A stretch of 64,000 nt of DNA, taken from NCBI GenBank assembly GCA_014529385.2, contig CM043967.1, positions 87,843,278-87,907,277 of the forward strand, written 5' to 3'. The position numbers and the translations under genes are program-made. Every line of letters begins with the position of its first letter. Position 1 is the first letter of the stretch. Positions 1-9,859 of the stretch are shown piece by piece. The notes below the pieces were generated by a model, which did no database searches, was not told the origin of the DNA, and saw only the letters and a program-made list of their open reading frames with translations. This DNA comes from Adiantum capillus-veneris (Eukaryota; Streptophyta; Polypodiopsida; Polypodiales; Pteridaceae).

Positions 1-325
1 TGAGGATGAGCCATCACCCCTTGCCCAACTGTACCTCCTCCTGAAAAAATCTGACGAGCACTAGGAGGTGGAGACAGTGGCGGAGACACCCCCGGACTGC
101 TTACCAAAGACGGTGGTGGAGCAACCTGTGTGGGCGAGGGTGAACGTACGACAGGAGGACATGACTGACTGCGTGGAGTATGCCTCGCTCGCCGCAACCG
201 CCTACCACGCACCGGGCTTGGTGATGGAGATACAGATTCCTCAATCTGCGGTGAAGCAAAAAACAAATTCATCCTAACCTCCCCTCCTTCGACGTCTTCC
301 TACAACTAGAACCACAAGGTCAGGC
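1..325. other. GC-rich flank, unassigned; target of the 326-3210 insertion
   Basis: The base composition is clearly GC-richer than the following 2.9 kb and resembles 3211-3660, so 1-325 and 3211 onward look like one sequence split by the 326-3210 element. A 69-codon open frame at 68-277 (+) contains no motif I recognise, and its length does not exceed chance expectation for GC-rich DNA. It could be decayed coding DNA of a host gene or of an older transposon. Confidence 0.4.
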
Positions 326-418
326 TGTTGAGAGAGAAAGAGAGAGCACAGAAATAGAACCCCAAAGTGTGTAGAATACACACATGAGATGATGTATATA
401 TAGAGGGGACCTGGGTGC
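326..418 (-). repeat. Partial 3' LTR of the 142-bp-LTR element
   Basis: This 93-bp stretch starts TGTTGAGAGAGA and matches the first ~93 bp of 3069-3210 almost base for base, ending where the text becomes gacctgggtgcc. The rest of the LTR is not recognisable beyond this point. Confidence 0.75.
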
Positions 419-541
419 CCCCGCTCAAATAAGGGTCCCTAACTATGGATGAAAAAATCCTTCGAGGATCAAGGGAAAAACCCACTGCTCTATATACACC
501 CACCGTTATATTATTAAAATCACTGATTATACAAATATTCA

Positions 542-618
542 TGAGGAGCTACATCACTCCTTTTACAATGAATATTTTATGAAGAGCTACATCACTCCTT
601 TTACAATGAATATTTTAT
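542..618. repeat. Two-copy 38-bp tandem repeat
   Basis: Two nearly identical 38-bp copies, with unit starts at 543 and 581, share the string gagctacatcactcctttt. They lie inside the non-autonomous element. Confidence 0.8.
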
Positions 619-898
619 AAGGAGTATTATTCCTATCCTATCAAATACAATAATGAATACAAAGGTTCAATGAAGAGTTGTAAAGGCTATCGATTAGCTC
701 GTAATCAGAAGTGTCTCCAAGAATTTGCTGTGTAGCTTGTCATCACTATCGCATCACCAAACATATCTTCATGTTGTCATCAATATGGCATCACCAAACA
801 TGTCTTCATAAATCTTTTATTGTCACCAAGTTTTTCTTCACGAAATCAATTCTTTGATCAATCCTACATAGATCATAGACTCAAAAAAAAAAAAAAAA

Positions 899-1407
899 AC
901 ATAGTCATGAAAATTATTAGCATCGTTAGTGAAATAATTTACGTTCACAATGTCATGAGAGATGGTTCGCGACGCCACTCTTTTGACGACATATATATGC
1001 ACGAAAACATATGGTACATAGAGTATGAACGTAAAAGTACAAGATGCGTGATTACGTGATGCAAATGATTTGTGTATATACTACATAAAAATGTTGAGCT
1101 TATATGTGAAGCTACTCAATATATGGCTTCTCTATATATGGCACCCAGGTCCCCTCTATATATACATCATCTCATGTGTGTATTCTACACACTTTGGGGT
1201 TCTATTTTTATAAAAAAAACATAGTCATGAAAATTATTAGCATCGTTAGTGAAATAATTACGTTCACAATGTCATAAGAGATGGTTCGCGATGCCACTCT
1301 TTTGACGACATATATACGCACGACAACATATGGTACATAAAGTATGAACGTAAAAGTACAAGATGCGTGATTACGTGATGCAAATGATATGTGTATACTA
1401 CATAAAA
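899..1407. repeat. ~190-bp direct duplication flanking an inverted LTR copy
   Basis: Segment 899-1088 is repeated at 1219-1407 with a few substitutions; both copies start acatagtcatgaaaattatt after an A-run. Between them, 1092-1206 is a reverse-oriented copy of the element's own 142-bp LTR: it starts TGTTGAG and carries the same core, but is truncated at its other end. The structure looks like a duplication involving a captured LTR. Confidence 0.8.
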
Positions 1408-1432
1408 CAACATTTATCAACGTAGTGATCAA

Positions 1433-1910
1433 TGAATATCATCAAAGTATTAAGAAAACATCGTCATTGTATCAATAAAAATGAATAAATCATCATGGTA
1501 TCAACGAAAAGCATCATGATATCACCGAGAATAATCATTGTATCAACAAAACAACATCATGGCATCACTGAGAATAACCATGGTATCAATGAAACAACAT
1601 CATGGTATCACCGAGAATAACCACGGTATCAACAAAACAACATCATGGTATCACCGAGAATAACCATGGTATCCACGAAACATCATCATGGTATCAACAA
1701 AAATCACCATGGAATTAAGAAATATCATCATGGAATCACCGAGAATAACCATGGTATCAACGAAACATCATCATGGCATCACCGAGAATAACCATGGTAT
1801 CAATGAAATATCATCATGGTATCAACAAAAATCACCATGACCAAAGTACTAGCAAAACATCATCATGGTACCATCAAAATCACTATGGTATTCACGAGAA
1901 ATTATCAATA
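1433..1910. repeat. Degenerate short tandem array (catggtatcaccgagaataac type)
   Basis: About twenty imperfect repeats of a ~20-bp word built on atcatggtatcaacgaaac or atcaccgagaataaccatgg run through this stretch. There is no open frame and no constant-length spacer. Confidence 0.75.
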
Positions 1911-2104
1911 AATCGACGTAAACTATATCTCTAAAAGAATAATTATACGAGAATCAATGAACGAGTATATCATATAACAAAAGATCATGTACCAACAGTA
2001 GATCGATAGAATTTGGACGATCATCAACGGCTCGATTGAATCGGAACGATATGTATCTGGCTTCTGCAGCAAAGTTACGTCAGTAACAAATATATGACTG
2101 ATGA

Positions 2105-3056
2105 AGAAAAAACATAATTGAGAAGTTTTTCATTATGAGAAAAATCAAAAGCAAAAAGTAAAATTTTGCTTTTCAAACATATTCGCAGTCCAAGACGATA
2201 ACCCAAAATCGGTGCAAAATTTAGAGAAACTTTCTTCTGCAAAGTTGTAGACCATATCGATTATGATGGCTTAAGCAAATAGTTTCTCATCGATTCCGAT
2301 GCCTGCAGCGGCTAGTTTCTGCAACATAGTTTTCAATCAGGAGAAAAATCAAAAACAAAAAGCGAAGTTGCTTTTCAGGCATGTACGCAGTCTTCGAACG
2401 ATAACTCAAAATCGGTGAAGAATTTGAAAAAAAAAATCCTTCTGCAAAGTTGTAGACCACATCGATTCCGGTCCCTTGCACGGGTAGTTTTTGCAAAACC
2501 GTTTTCAAGTAGCAGAAAAATCAAAAACATAAAACGAAACTTGCTTTTCGGACATGTACGCAGTCCGCGAACGATAACTCAAAATCGGTGCAGAATTTGA
2601 AAAAACTTTCTTTTGCAAAGTTGTAGACCACATGGATTCTGGTCAATTGAGCAAGTAGTTTTTGCAAAATCGTTTTCAATCAGGAGAAAACTCAAAACCA
2701 GAAAGAGAAAGCTGCTTTTCGGGTATGTACGCAGTCCGCGAACAATTACTCAAAATCGGTGCAGAATTGGAAAAAACTTTCTTCTGCAAAGTTGTAAACC
2801 ACATCGATTCCGGTCTCTCATGTTGGTAGTTTCTGCAAAATCGTTTTCAATTAGCAAAGAAATCAAAAACAAAAAGCAAAAGTTGCTTTTCAGGTATGTA
2901 CGCAGTCCGCGAACGATAACTCAAAATTTGTGCAGAATTTGAAAAAACTTCCTTCTGCAAAGTTGTAGACCACATTGATTCCGTTTCCCCTACGCAGAGT
3001 AGTTTCTGCAAAATCAATTTTGATCAGGAGAAAAATCGAAAACAAAAAAAAGTACT
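2105..3056. repeat. ~171-bp tandem repeat array inside the non-autonomous element
   Basis: The landmark gcaaagttgtagacca recurs at about 2239, 2444, 2614, 2785 and 2957, giving spacings of 205, 170, 171 and 172 bp. Each unit also contains a gcttttcnggnatgtacgcagtc block and a gataactcaaaatcggtgc block. The array abuts the primer-binding site, so it occupies what would be the leader of the element. The open frames here (for example 2613-2942) repeat with the units and look incidental. Confidence 0.85.
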
Positions 3057-3057
3057 G

Positions 3058-3068
3058 CTCTGATACCA
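3058..3068 (-). other. Primer-binding site (initiator tRNA-Met type)
   Basis: On the minus strand TGGTATCAGAG directly follows the LTR end CTCTCAACA. This is the usual plant copia-type primer-binding site, complementary to the 3' end of initiator tRNA-Met. Confidence 0.85.
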
Positions 3069-3210
3069 TGTTGAGAGAGAAAGAGAGAGCACAGAAATAG
3101 AACCCCAAAGTGTGTAGAATACACACATGAGATGATGTATATATAGAGGGGACTTGGGTGCCATATATAGAGAAGCCATATATGGAGTAGATTCATATAT
3201 AATCTCAACA
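3069..3210 (-). repeat. 5' LTR, 142 bp, TGTTGAGA...TCTCAACA
   Basis: The ends are perfect 8-bp inverted repeats TGTTGAGA/TCTCAACA, and a primer-binding site lies immediately inside. It is very short for an LTR. Partial copies lie at 326-418 (same orientation) and 1092-1206 (inverted). Confidence 0.85.
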
Positions 3211-3892
3211 CAGGAAGACTCTGCGACCTAGTGCGCATGCATACTCATCGCAGGTCGTCCATCACGCATCGTGGTCGCCATATGTAATGGCTATTGCCCG
3301 CACAGGAGAAATAGGCATTATGGGAATGATTACCCGCGACTGCGTTATATGAACATCAACACATAGAATGACGATAGAAGACAGTACACAAGCACAGAAC
3401 ACCGCTTGCTTCATTCATGTGTGATCCAGACACAAGGTTACAATAGTAGATGCCATGAATATCATAGAAATTGGTTGAGTTACATCAAAAGACAGGTATG
3501 CCCCTCCATATACAAACGCTACTTCAGCTCAGATCGGGAACGGTGCACACACTCCTCTCCTATGATATCCTGTGAAGAACTGCCGCCACGGCCACCGCAT
3601 ACCGCATGACTCCTGATCCGCATTGTCCATACCTCCGTAGGACCGCAGGACCGCATGTGCGGCTAATGCCGTAACAAAGTGCAACGAATTTTAATGGTAT
3701 GCAAAGTGCAATGAATTCTACTGATAAACAAAGTGTTAATAATCTAACAAGCGAAGTGATCTCAATTTTAATTCTATAGAGTAACGTGCAACTATTGTAA
3801 AACAAACATTATAGGAATTACAAGATTCTCCATCCCAGCATAACTCTAGTTTACTTTCTCCTTTTGCACGGCAAAAGCTCCTCACTTACTCA
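3211..3892. other. Flank without recognisable gene
   Basis: GC-rich to about 3660, then AT-rich. It contains a short imperfect repeat of gtgcaacgaattttaatgg/gtgcaatgaattctactg near 3690-3725. No coding motif was found up to the start of reverse transcriptase homology near 3893. Confidence 0.4.
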
Positions 3893-4680
3893 CGGAGTAT
3901 AGTGATGTGTTCTCAAGTGATTTACCACCGGGCTTACCCCCTAAACGTGATGTGCAGCATGGCATAGATGTCTTGCCAGACACTAAACCGGTGAGTAAAC
4001 CACCTTATTGTATGAGTGCTAAAGAAGCCAAGGAGGTTGAGATCCAATTGTCTAACTACCTGGCTCGTGGTTTCATTAGACCTATTACTTTGCCTTGGGC
4101 ATCACCAATTCTATTGGTGAAAAAGAAAGATAGTACTATGCACATGTGCGTAGATTATCGTGGATTAAATGCCATAACCATCAAGAACAAGTATCCTCTA
4201 CCAAGAGTAGATGAGTTGTTTGATCAACTCCATGGGGCATACAAAGATAGATCTTCATTCAGGATACCACCAAATTCGTATCCTTTTACAAGATATCTCC
4301 AAAACTGCCTTAGAACACAGCTCGGGCATTTTGAAATTTTGGTTATGCATTTTGGTCTAACCAATGCTTCAACTACATTTATGACACTCATGGATAGTGT
4401 CTTGCATCCCTATCCTGGAAAATTTGTTGTGGTTTTCCTTGATGACATTCCCATTTACAGTAAGACTGATGATGAACACATAGAACACTTACGATTAGTG
4501 TTTGAACAGCTACGAGCTCACGCGTTGTATGTTGAGCAAAGCAAGTGTGATTTCTTTAAAATAAAGATACATTACCTCGGTCATGTGATCTCTTATTATG
4601 GCATCAAGATGGACACTGACAAGGTCGCTGCCATTCTTCGATGGCCACATCCACGGTTGAGGAGCTTCAAATACTTTTAG
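3893..4680 (+). pseudogene. pol: Chromovirus reverse transcriptase (decayed)
   Basis: The translation begins near D-V-F-S-S-D-L-P-P-G and shows the RT landmarks W-A-S-P-I-L-L-V-K-K-K-D, V-D-Y-R-G-L-N-A-I-T, F-G-L-T-N-A, and the catalytic block V-V-F-L-D-D-I-P-I-Y-S-K (FLDD form of YxDD). Around 4240-4310 the reading frame slips and returns: the K-I-D-L-H-S-G-Y-H-Q-I-R segment is in another frame, so two compensating indels are present. The open stretch ends at a stop at 4678-4680, and homology continues into RNase H. No activity is expected. Confidence 0.9.
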
Positions 4681-5260
4681 GCATGGCTGGATTTTATCGA
4701 CAGTATATCCGTGACTATGCCAAAATCATTGTTCCTATGACAGATCAACTTAAAGAAAAAGGTAAGACCTTTTCTTAGGAAGAAGCCCAAAAACACAGTT
4801 TCAAATAACTCAAGGTAGCTATAGCCACTGCTCCCATCCTAGCAATCGTCGACCCATTTAAGGCGTTTGTGGTAGAGACTAATGCTAGTGATAAATCCAT
4901 TGGTGTGGTACTTCTCCAGGAGGGAAGACCTATAGCCTTTGAAAGTAAAAAGTTAGATAGATCTCAACAGAATTATTTTTTCTGTGAGAGAGAGATCTAT
5001 GCCATAATTCACGCTTTATGAAAGTGGCGACACTATTTATATGGTTACGAGTTTGAAGTAGTTTTTGACCATGAGAGTATCAAATGGTTTACTACTTAAA
5101 TAGATTTGAAGGGCCGTAAAGCTAGATGGGCAAAAATCCTTCAAGATTATGATTATAAGCTACGATATCACAAGAGCCGATATAATGTAGTAGCAGATGC
5201 ACTAAGTCGGATGCCTCAGATTAATTCACTTGCTTTCACGGAACTAAAGAGTGGATTTTT
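4681..5260 (+). pseudogene. pol: Chromovirus RNase H (decayed)
   Basis: Fragments in several frames match the gypsy RNase H: a V-E-T-N-A-S-D-K-S-I-G-V-V-L segment near 4870 (the catalytic TDAS Asp has become Asn), a F-E-S-K-K-L block, and R-Y-H-K-S-R-Y-N-V-V-A-D-A-L-S-R at 5162-5209, which ends the domain. Several in-frame stops are present, for example near 4777 and 5019. Confidence 0.85.
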
Positions 5261-5345
5261 GGAGATCACTTTGCATGTGTGTACAAGATCAATCATATGC
5301 TAAAGTGTGGAGTGCAGTTTTTAAAAAGGGATCCCTCACACTCAC

Positions 5346-6818
5346 ATGTCTCTGAACAACGAGATCAACATGTCTCTGCACGTGCAGATAGAAACTCCAA
5401 CATATAGAGCTCCATCCCTACTCAGGAAGAGATTAAGCGATGGAAGCATTTTTCCATTGATGATCGCTACTTACTCCGCAAAGGTAGAGTATGTGTTCCA
5501 AAGGACTCAGACACTAGGCACAAAATCTTATTTGAGTGTCATGATAGTCCAAGTGTTGGTCATCCAGGTATCCGTAAGACATATGCCTTAGTTCGATGGA
5601 AATTTTATTGGCTAGGCTTACATCATGTTGTTCAAGAGTACTTACTAAATTTCCAACAGTTCCAAGTTAATAGGCACACTGCCTGAAGGTAGGTGGCCTT
5701 TTACATCCTTTAGAGATTCCACAAGGTAAGTGGGGGAGTATCTCTACGGATTTTGTACTAGGACTACCTACTACAACTCGTGGCCATGATGCCATTTGGG
5801 TAATTTTAGACCGTCTCACAAAGATGGGTCGATTCATTCCCAGTAAGACCAATTAAGACACAGCAATTAGCACGGCTATTTGTAGAGCATATATATAGAC
5901 TCTATAGTCTTTCAGCTAGTATCATTAGTGACAGAGATCGAAAGTTCGATAATCACTTCTGGAGAGTTGTGTTCCAAAAGTTGGAAACTAAACTTAATCT
6001 AAGTACAGCTAATCATCCAGAAGCGGATGGTCAAACAGAAAGAGTTAATCAAGTTCTAGAGGATATGCTACAAGTGTACATTAGCAAGAAGCAAACCAAG
6101 TGGAAAGACTACTTACGTATATTGGAATTTGCTTATAAATCATCCAGAAGCGGATGATCAAACAGAAAGAGTTAATCAAGTGCTAGAGGATATGCTACAA
6201 GCGTACGTTAGCAAGAAGCAAACCAAGTGGGAAAACTACTTACCTATATTGGAATTTGCTTATAATAGTTCAAAGCACGTGACTACAGGGTTTAGTCCAT
6301 TTGCTTTTGTATGGATTTCAACCTAGATCACCCGTTACAGTGGGGTTGGCTAAGGAGAAGATACAACAAGCGAAGGATTTTCTCCAAGACCATTTTGACA
6401 TGCTTCAAGTTGCTCATCGATAGAATTTTAAGCAAGCTCAAGATTGATATAAGAGGTACGCAAATGAGCATCATGTCTTGCTACTTTTGAAGAAGGAGAC
6501 AAGGTTTTGCTCAAAGTTCCAGAGCCATTCAGAAAGTCTGAAGACGGGAAAAGTTGCTAAACTTTCACCACGCTATTGTGGACCGTTTACCATTCTCAAA
6601 TGTATAGGTCAAGTGGCCTATAAGTTAGCTCTTCCAAAGCACTCATGAGTTCATCCTGTTTTTCATGTTAGTCGTTTACGAAAACAGCTATCTAGGACAA
6701 AATGATAATGTCATTGACATAGGTGTGTTGGTTGACCTTATCACACCACCAAGCATTCCTCATGAGCTCAAAAGACTTTGGATTCTCATGAGCTTCGCAC
6801 CAAACATCATGTCAGACG
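5346..6818 (+). pseudogene. pol: Chromovirus integrase (decayed, with internal duplication)
   Basis: The H2C2 region is recognisable near 5540-5690. The core carries a D-F-V-L-G-L-P-T-T segment near 5750 and a S-D-R-D segment near 5930. The third catalytic segment N-H-P-E-A-D-G-Q-T-E-R-V-N-Q is present twice because of a 127-bp tandem duplication, which also shifts the frame. A H-P-V-F-H-V-S-x-L-R-K block near 6650-6680 marks the integrase C-terminus. Many stops are present. Confidence 0.88.
6014..6267 (+). repeat. 127-bp tandem duplication in integrase
   Basis: catccagaagcggatg starts at 6014 and again at 6141, and the copies differ at about ten positions. The unit length is not a multiple of three, so the second copy is read in another frame. 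Confidence 0.9.
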
Positions 6819-6945
6819 ACAGGTGTTGGTAAAATGGCTAGATAGACCTGAAGAAGGTTCTACATGGGAGAATGTCTCCACACTTAAGAAACATTTTCCT
6901 ACGTTCCTTTTTGAGGATGAAAACGATTCTCCAAGGGGAGGGTAA
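6819..6945 (+). pseudogene. Chromodomain at integrase C-terminus
   Basis: R-Q-V-L-V-K-W-L-D-R-P-E-E-G-S-T-W-E-N is followed by L-K-K-H-F-P-T-F and an acidic F-E-D-E-N-D tail. This is the plant chromovirus chromodomain pattern (VLVKW, EE-x-TWE, FP-x-F), which reads modified histone H3 and targets integration. It is open for its whole length although upstream pol is broken. Confidence 0.88.
6931..6945 (+). other. Polypurine tract of the chromovirus
   Basis: ccaaggggagggtaa lies directly before the LTR start TGTAAGG; it is the plus-strand primer site. Confidence 0.8.
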
Positions 6946-7321
6946 TGTAAGGACATGGGTCCTATGGGCAAGGCCACCGGCATGGCCGGACACTGTGTAC
7001 GCTAGGGGGAGGCTATAAGATAGCATGGCTAGGTGGAGATTAGCACACGGATTACCACCGCCCTTTCAAAAACCATAATACAAAGCCTTTTGGAGGGGGA
7101 CTGGCTCCATGTAAATCCGGTCCTCAACTCTTGTCAATAGCTTAATTTCTCTCTCTTTTGAAGTATTTTTCAAGCTATCTAACTAGGTATTATATAATTT
7201 TTGTTGCTCTCTCCGCCCAAGCACTCTTGTTATTCTCATTAGGAATCTATTCTAATGAAATGCTCACTATGTTCATGATAATTTCCACTACACACAAGTT
7301 ACTAGGTCATTAAATGTTACA
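6946..7321 (+). repeat. 3' LTR of the chromovirus, ~376 bp
   Basis: It starts TGTAAGGACATGG straight after the polypurine tract and has a probable end at ...GTTACA (7321), giving terminal TGTAA/TTACA. With only one copy in the window, the right boundary is inferred from the inverted ends. Confidence 0.65.
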
Positions 7322-8241
7322 ACACAACATTGCTTTCTTCATTCATAAAGATTTTTTTCTTGTATCTTTGTATTTCTTCTTTTCCTTTGCCTCACATTGA
7401 GGGATTATTCCTCTTATTGTAGTAGATGATGCTTCTTCTACTCAATAGAATTTCCTCTTTTTGAAGTCTCTTTATTAGACTTCACATGAGAATCCTCTTT
7501 GGGAGCAAGGACAATAAGATTCCTTGTTTTGTAGTTGTGTTTGGAACACAGCCTACAAAGCAAGATTTTCTATAGTTTCTTGTAACTTGCAAGCAAGAAA
7601 TTCAACTATCCGAATTTCATTAGCGATGCCATCATCATTGTGAAAATCGAAATCGGTGAATTCAATCACTTTCCTTTTCTTGATTGTGTTTAGACATAGT
7701 GATGGTGCTTTGTGAATCAAAATTTCCTTGTTAGAGATAATTATGTCGTTTGACTATTCACAGTTATTCCCCTTTGTGAATCAAGAGAAGGCTCTTCATA
7801 TCTTACACACCCTTGGTCTAAACTTTTATAATTAATCCAGGTAGAGTTTAGGGTCATAACATCACCTGTGTTGAAGCTAACAAAAGTATTTCGAGCTTTT
7901 CTGTGTGCTCAATAGTGGTAAAACCAAAGATAACCCTTGTAAATTAAGTTTCACAATACACGGGTTAATTGATCTCAATAATTTCTTGTAATGGTTAATT
8001 AAAAGGTTCAATACTTCATGCTCAATCCTAGAACTGGCCTTGCTTTAAAAAGAAAGAGTTAACCTAGATATCCTCTAAAACCAATGTCAAAGAATTGGAT
8101 TTAAAGTGCAGCAAAAATTACAAATTAATTAGAATAATTAATCAATTGTGTAACACTGAACATATTCAAGGATGATAATTGCAAAGAAATTATTAACTTA
8201 GATTCAAGTAACACATCCACACATCACATACATGTGCTAAG

Positions 8242-8244
<3 letters not shown>
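7322..8244. other. AT-rich intergenic DNA, nothing recognised
   Basis: No open frame with a recognisable motif on either strand. It is probably decayed transposon sequence. Confidence 0.35.

Positions 8245-8316
<72 letters not shown>
8245..8316. repeat. (GA)n microsatellite
   Basis: About 36 uninterrupted GA units. Confidence 0.95.
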
Positions 8317-8318
<2 letters not shown>

Positions 8319-9046
8319 TCAACATCATTTGAGGGCGTGACTTTTTGGAGCCAACCCCCGTCCAAAAGGACTTTGTATTAATGTATTTCTTCTTCTTCAA
8401 AAGAGCTTTTGATGGGGATCAATCAAGAATCAAGTTGGGAAGAAGACGTGTAAGCATCAAGAAGTAGTAAAATATTTAGTCAATTATGCATAAGCTTGAG
8501 CATCCATAGCTATGAAGACTTGTGTGGCAGAGAGAGACAAGACAATGAGCCTTGAGAAGGAAGATAGAAGTACCCCTACTCTCTCTCTAGTGCAGTCCCA
8601 CAGAAAAAACAATAAAATCTCCCTTTTGTGATCCTGAAATAAAAAAACTTTGAACATGAACGTTGTTCATCTTGCTGTTTCCAATAAGACTCACGACCCA
8701 TATTTTAAGAATCACCTTCTTTTTTTAATTATTTTTAAAATACTCACACTAGGCTCTTTAGAGTAGTTTTCTATTTTTAGAACTGCTCCTTTTACCTTCT
8801 CTCTTGCATGGGAGGCTTGTGGACCACATCCTTTATCTCCACATAGATTTAGGCTGGCATGCATGGCTAATAATACCTTGGCTCCCATTCCCACCTTTTG
8901 GTTAGCCATAGTGGCCACTTTTAGAGATTTTGAGATTCGTTGGACTCGCAAATATCCCGCTTTTGTCCCATAGAATTCCAATTGAATCCTTATTGAATTC
9001 TAATGGCACTTTTGAAAATTGCATTCAAATTCTAGAACTCTCTACT
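8317..9046 (-). other. Unassigned; includes an inverted fragment resembling the 6946 LTR
   Basis: On the minus strand 8335-8378 (ggggttggctcc with flanking aatacaaagtccttttgga) matches 7077-7112 inside the chromovirus LTR at roughly 85 percent by eye, suggesting a second, inverted LTR fragment. A minus-strand frame at 8712-8981 (about 89 codons) has no motif I recognise; it lies downstream of the LINE remnant and may belong to it. Confidence 0.4.
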
Positions 9047-9859
9047 TCATGAATATGTATATTCCTCTATCCATTGTACATAATGGACCCTTCTAGTATT
9101 TTTATTTTCTCTCACTAAAATGGCTAATTCTAGCAAGAGAAAAAGCATTGAAGTAATCCCAAAAACAATTTCTCTTCCTATGTGCAATTGACATATCACC
9201 TTCTCATTGATTCGGAAAATCGCATGCATAAACTCACTTGGCACTTAAAGTTCTTTCATCTTTCTCCACAAAATGTTATGTGGAATCAATTAAAGGCTTT
9301 CTTGAAGTCCACAAAGCAACAATATAATCGCTTGCCTTTCTACCAGCTTTTGTACAGAAAGAGTGACAAGATTGTCAATGCTTCTATGACATTGACGAAA
9401 ACGCACTTGTCCTTTTGCATGCTTGCCATTCTTTTCAGCCCAATCAATTTTATCTCCATTATGCACCTAGACAACTTTTCCATAAGATATCAATCATTAT
9501 AGTACGGTAGTTATTTACATTCTTTACATCCTCTCCTTTATGGAAAGGCTTGACCCAATTAGTCTCCAATCACAAGGCATACCATGTTGAAGTGTAAGTT
9601 TGAAAATATCACATATCTAATCATACAATAAATCTGCCATCCATTTAATCAATTTCAGTTTGATACCTTAAAGATCTTTCGCTTTGCGAGTGGTCAACTT
9701 TTTGATCCCACCGCACACATCCTCAATACCAAAAAAAGAGGGAATATATGTGGGAGTGAACCATAAAATGGAATATTTTTGGTATTTGGTTGCTCTTATA
9801 GTTCCTTCAAATGCGTGTACATATCCATAACACTCAAGTTACCAAAACTCTCAACCTGC
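9047..9859 (-). pseudogene. LINE (non-LTR) reverse transcriptase remnant
   Basis: Read on the minus strand from 9730 down, translated pieces fall in LINE RT order: I-K-K-L-T-T-R-K-A-K-D (about 9700), then N-W-V-K-P-F-H-K-G-E-D-V at 9560 running into N-N-Y-R-T-I, then V-R-F-R-Q-C-H-R-S-I-D-N-L-V-T-L (about 9400; RT palm region), then F-V-D-F-K-K-A-F-N at 9317-9289 (the FVDFxKAFD motif with catalytic D changed to N), then V-P-S-E-F-M-H-A-I-F near 9240. Frames change several times and stops are frequent, so it is dead. The outer Tat element's LTR starts at 9860, just upstream of it on this strand, and may have interrupted it. Confidence 0.75.

Larger units (their letters stand above)
326..3210 (-). 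mobile_element. Non-autonomous LTR element with a 142-bp LTR and internal tandem repeats
   Basis: The right end is a complete LTR (3069-3210), followed on the minus strand by an initiator-tRNA-Met primer-binding site. The left end (326-418) is a partial direct copy of the same LTR. The ~2.9-kb unit codes for nothing recognisable and is built of tandem repeats. The flanks cagg|c (321-325) and cagg|a (3211-3215) fit a target-site duplication with one mismatch. Size and lack of genes match TRIM/LARD-type non-autonomous retrotransposons, which need an autonomous copia-like partner; I see no such partner in the window. The left LTR is truncated or has diverged beyond about position 418. Confidence 0.75.
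3893..7321 (+). mobile_element. 5'-truncated Ty3/gypsy chromovirus with 3' LTR
   Basis: Decayed pol in the order reverse transcriptase, RNase H, integrase, chromodomain is followed by a polypurine tract and one LTR. Gag, protease and the 5' LTR are missing from the window. Domain order plus a C-terminal chromodomain places it in the chromovirus branch of Ty3/gypsy. It carries many stops and frameshifts. Confidence 0.85.

Noticed and set aside
68-277. 69-codon ORF in GC-rich DNA
   Set aside because: No motif, short, and stop-free length is expected by chance at this GC content; kept only as an unassigned flank.
1433-1910. Regular repeats resembling a CRISPR array
   Set aside because: No constant repeat and spacer lengths, repeats are imperfect and contiguous, and the DNA is a plant transposon.
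2105-3056. Centromeric satellite
   Set aside because: Only five copies, bounded by LTRs and a primer-binding site, so it belongs to the element.
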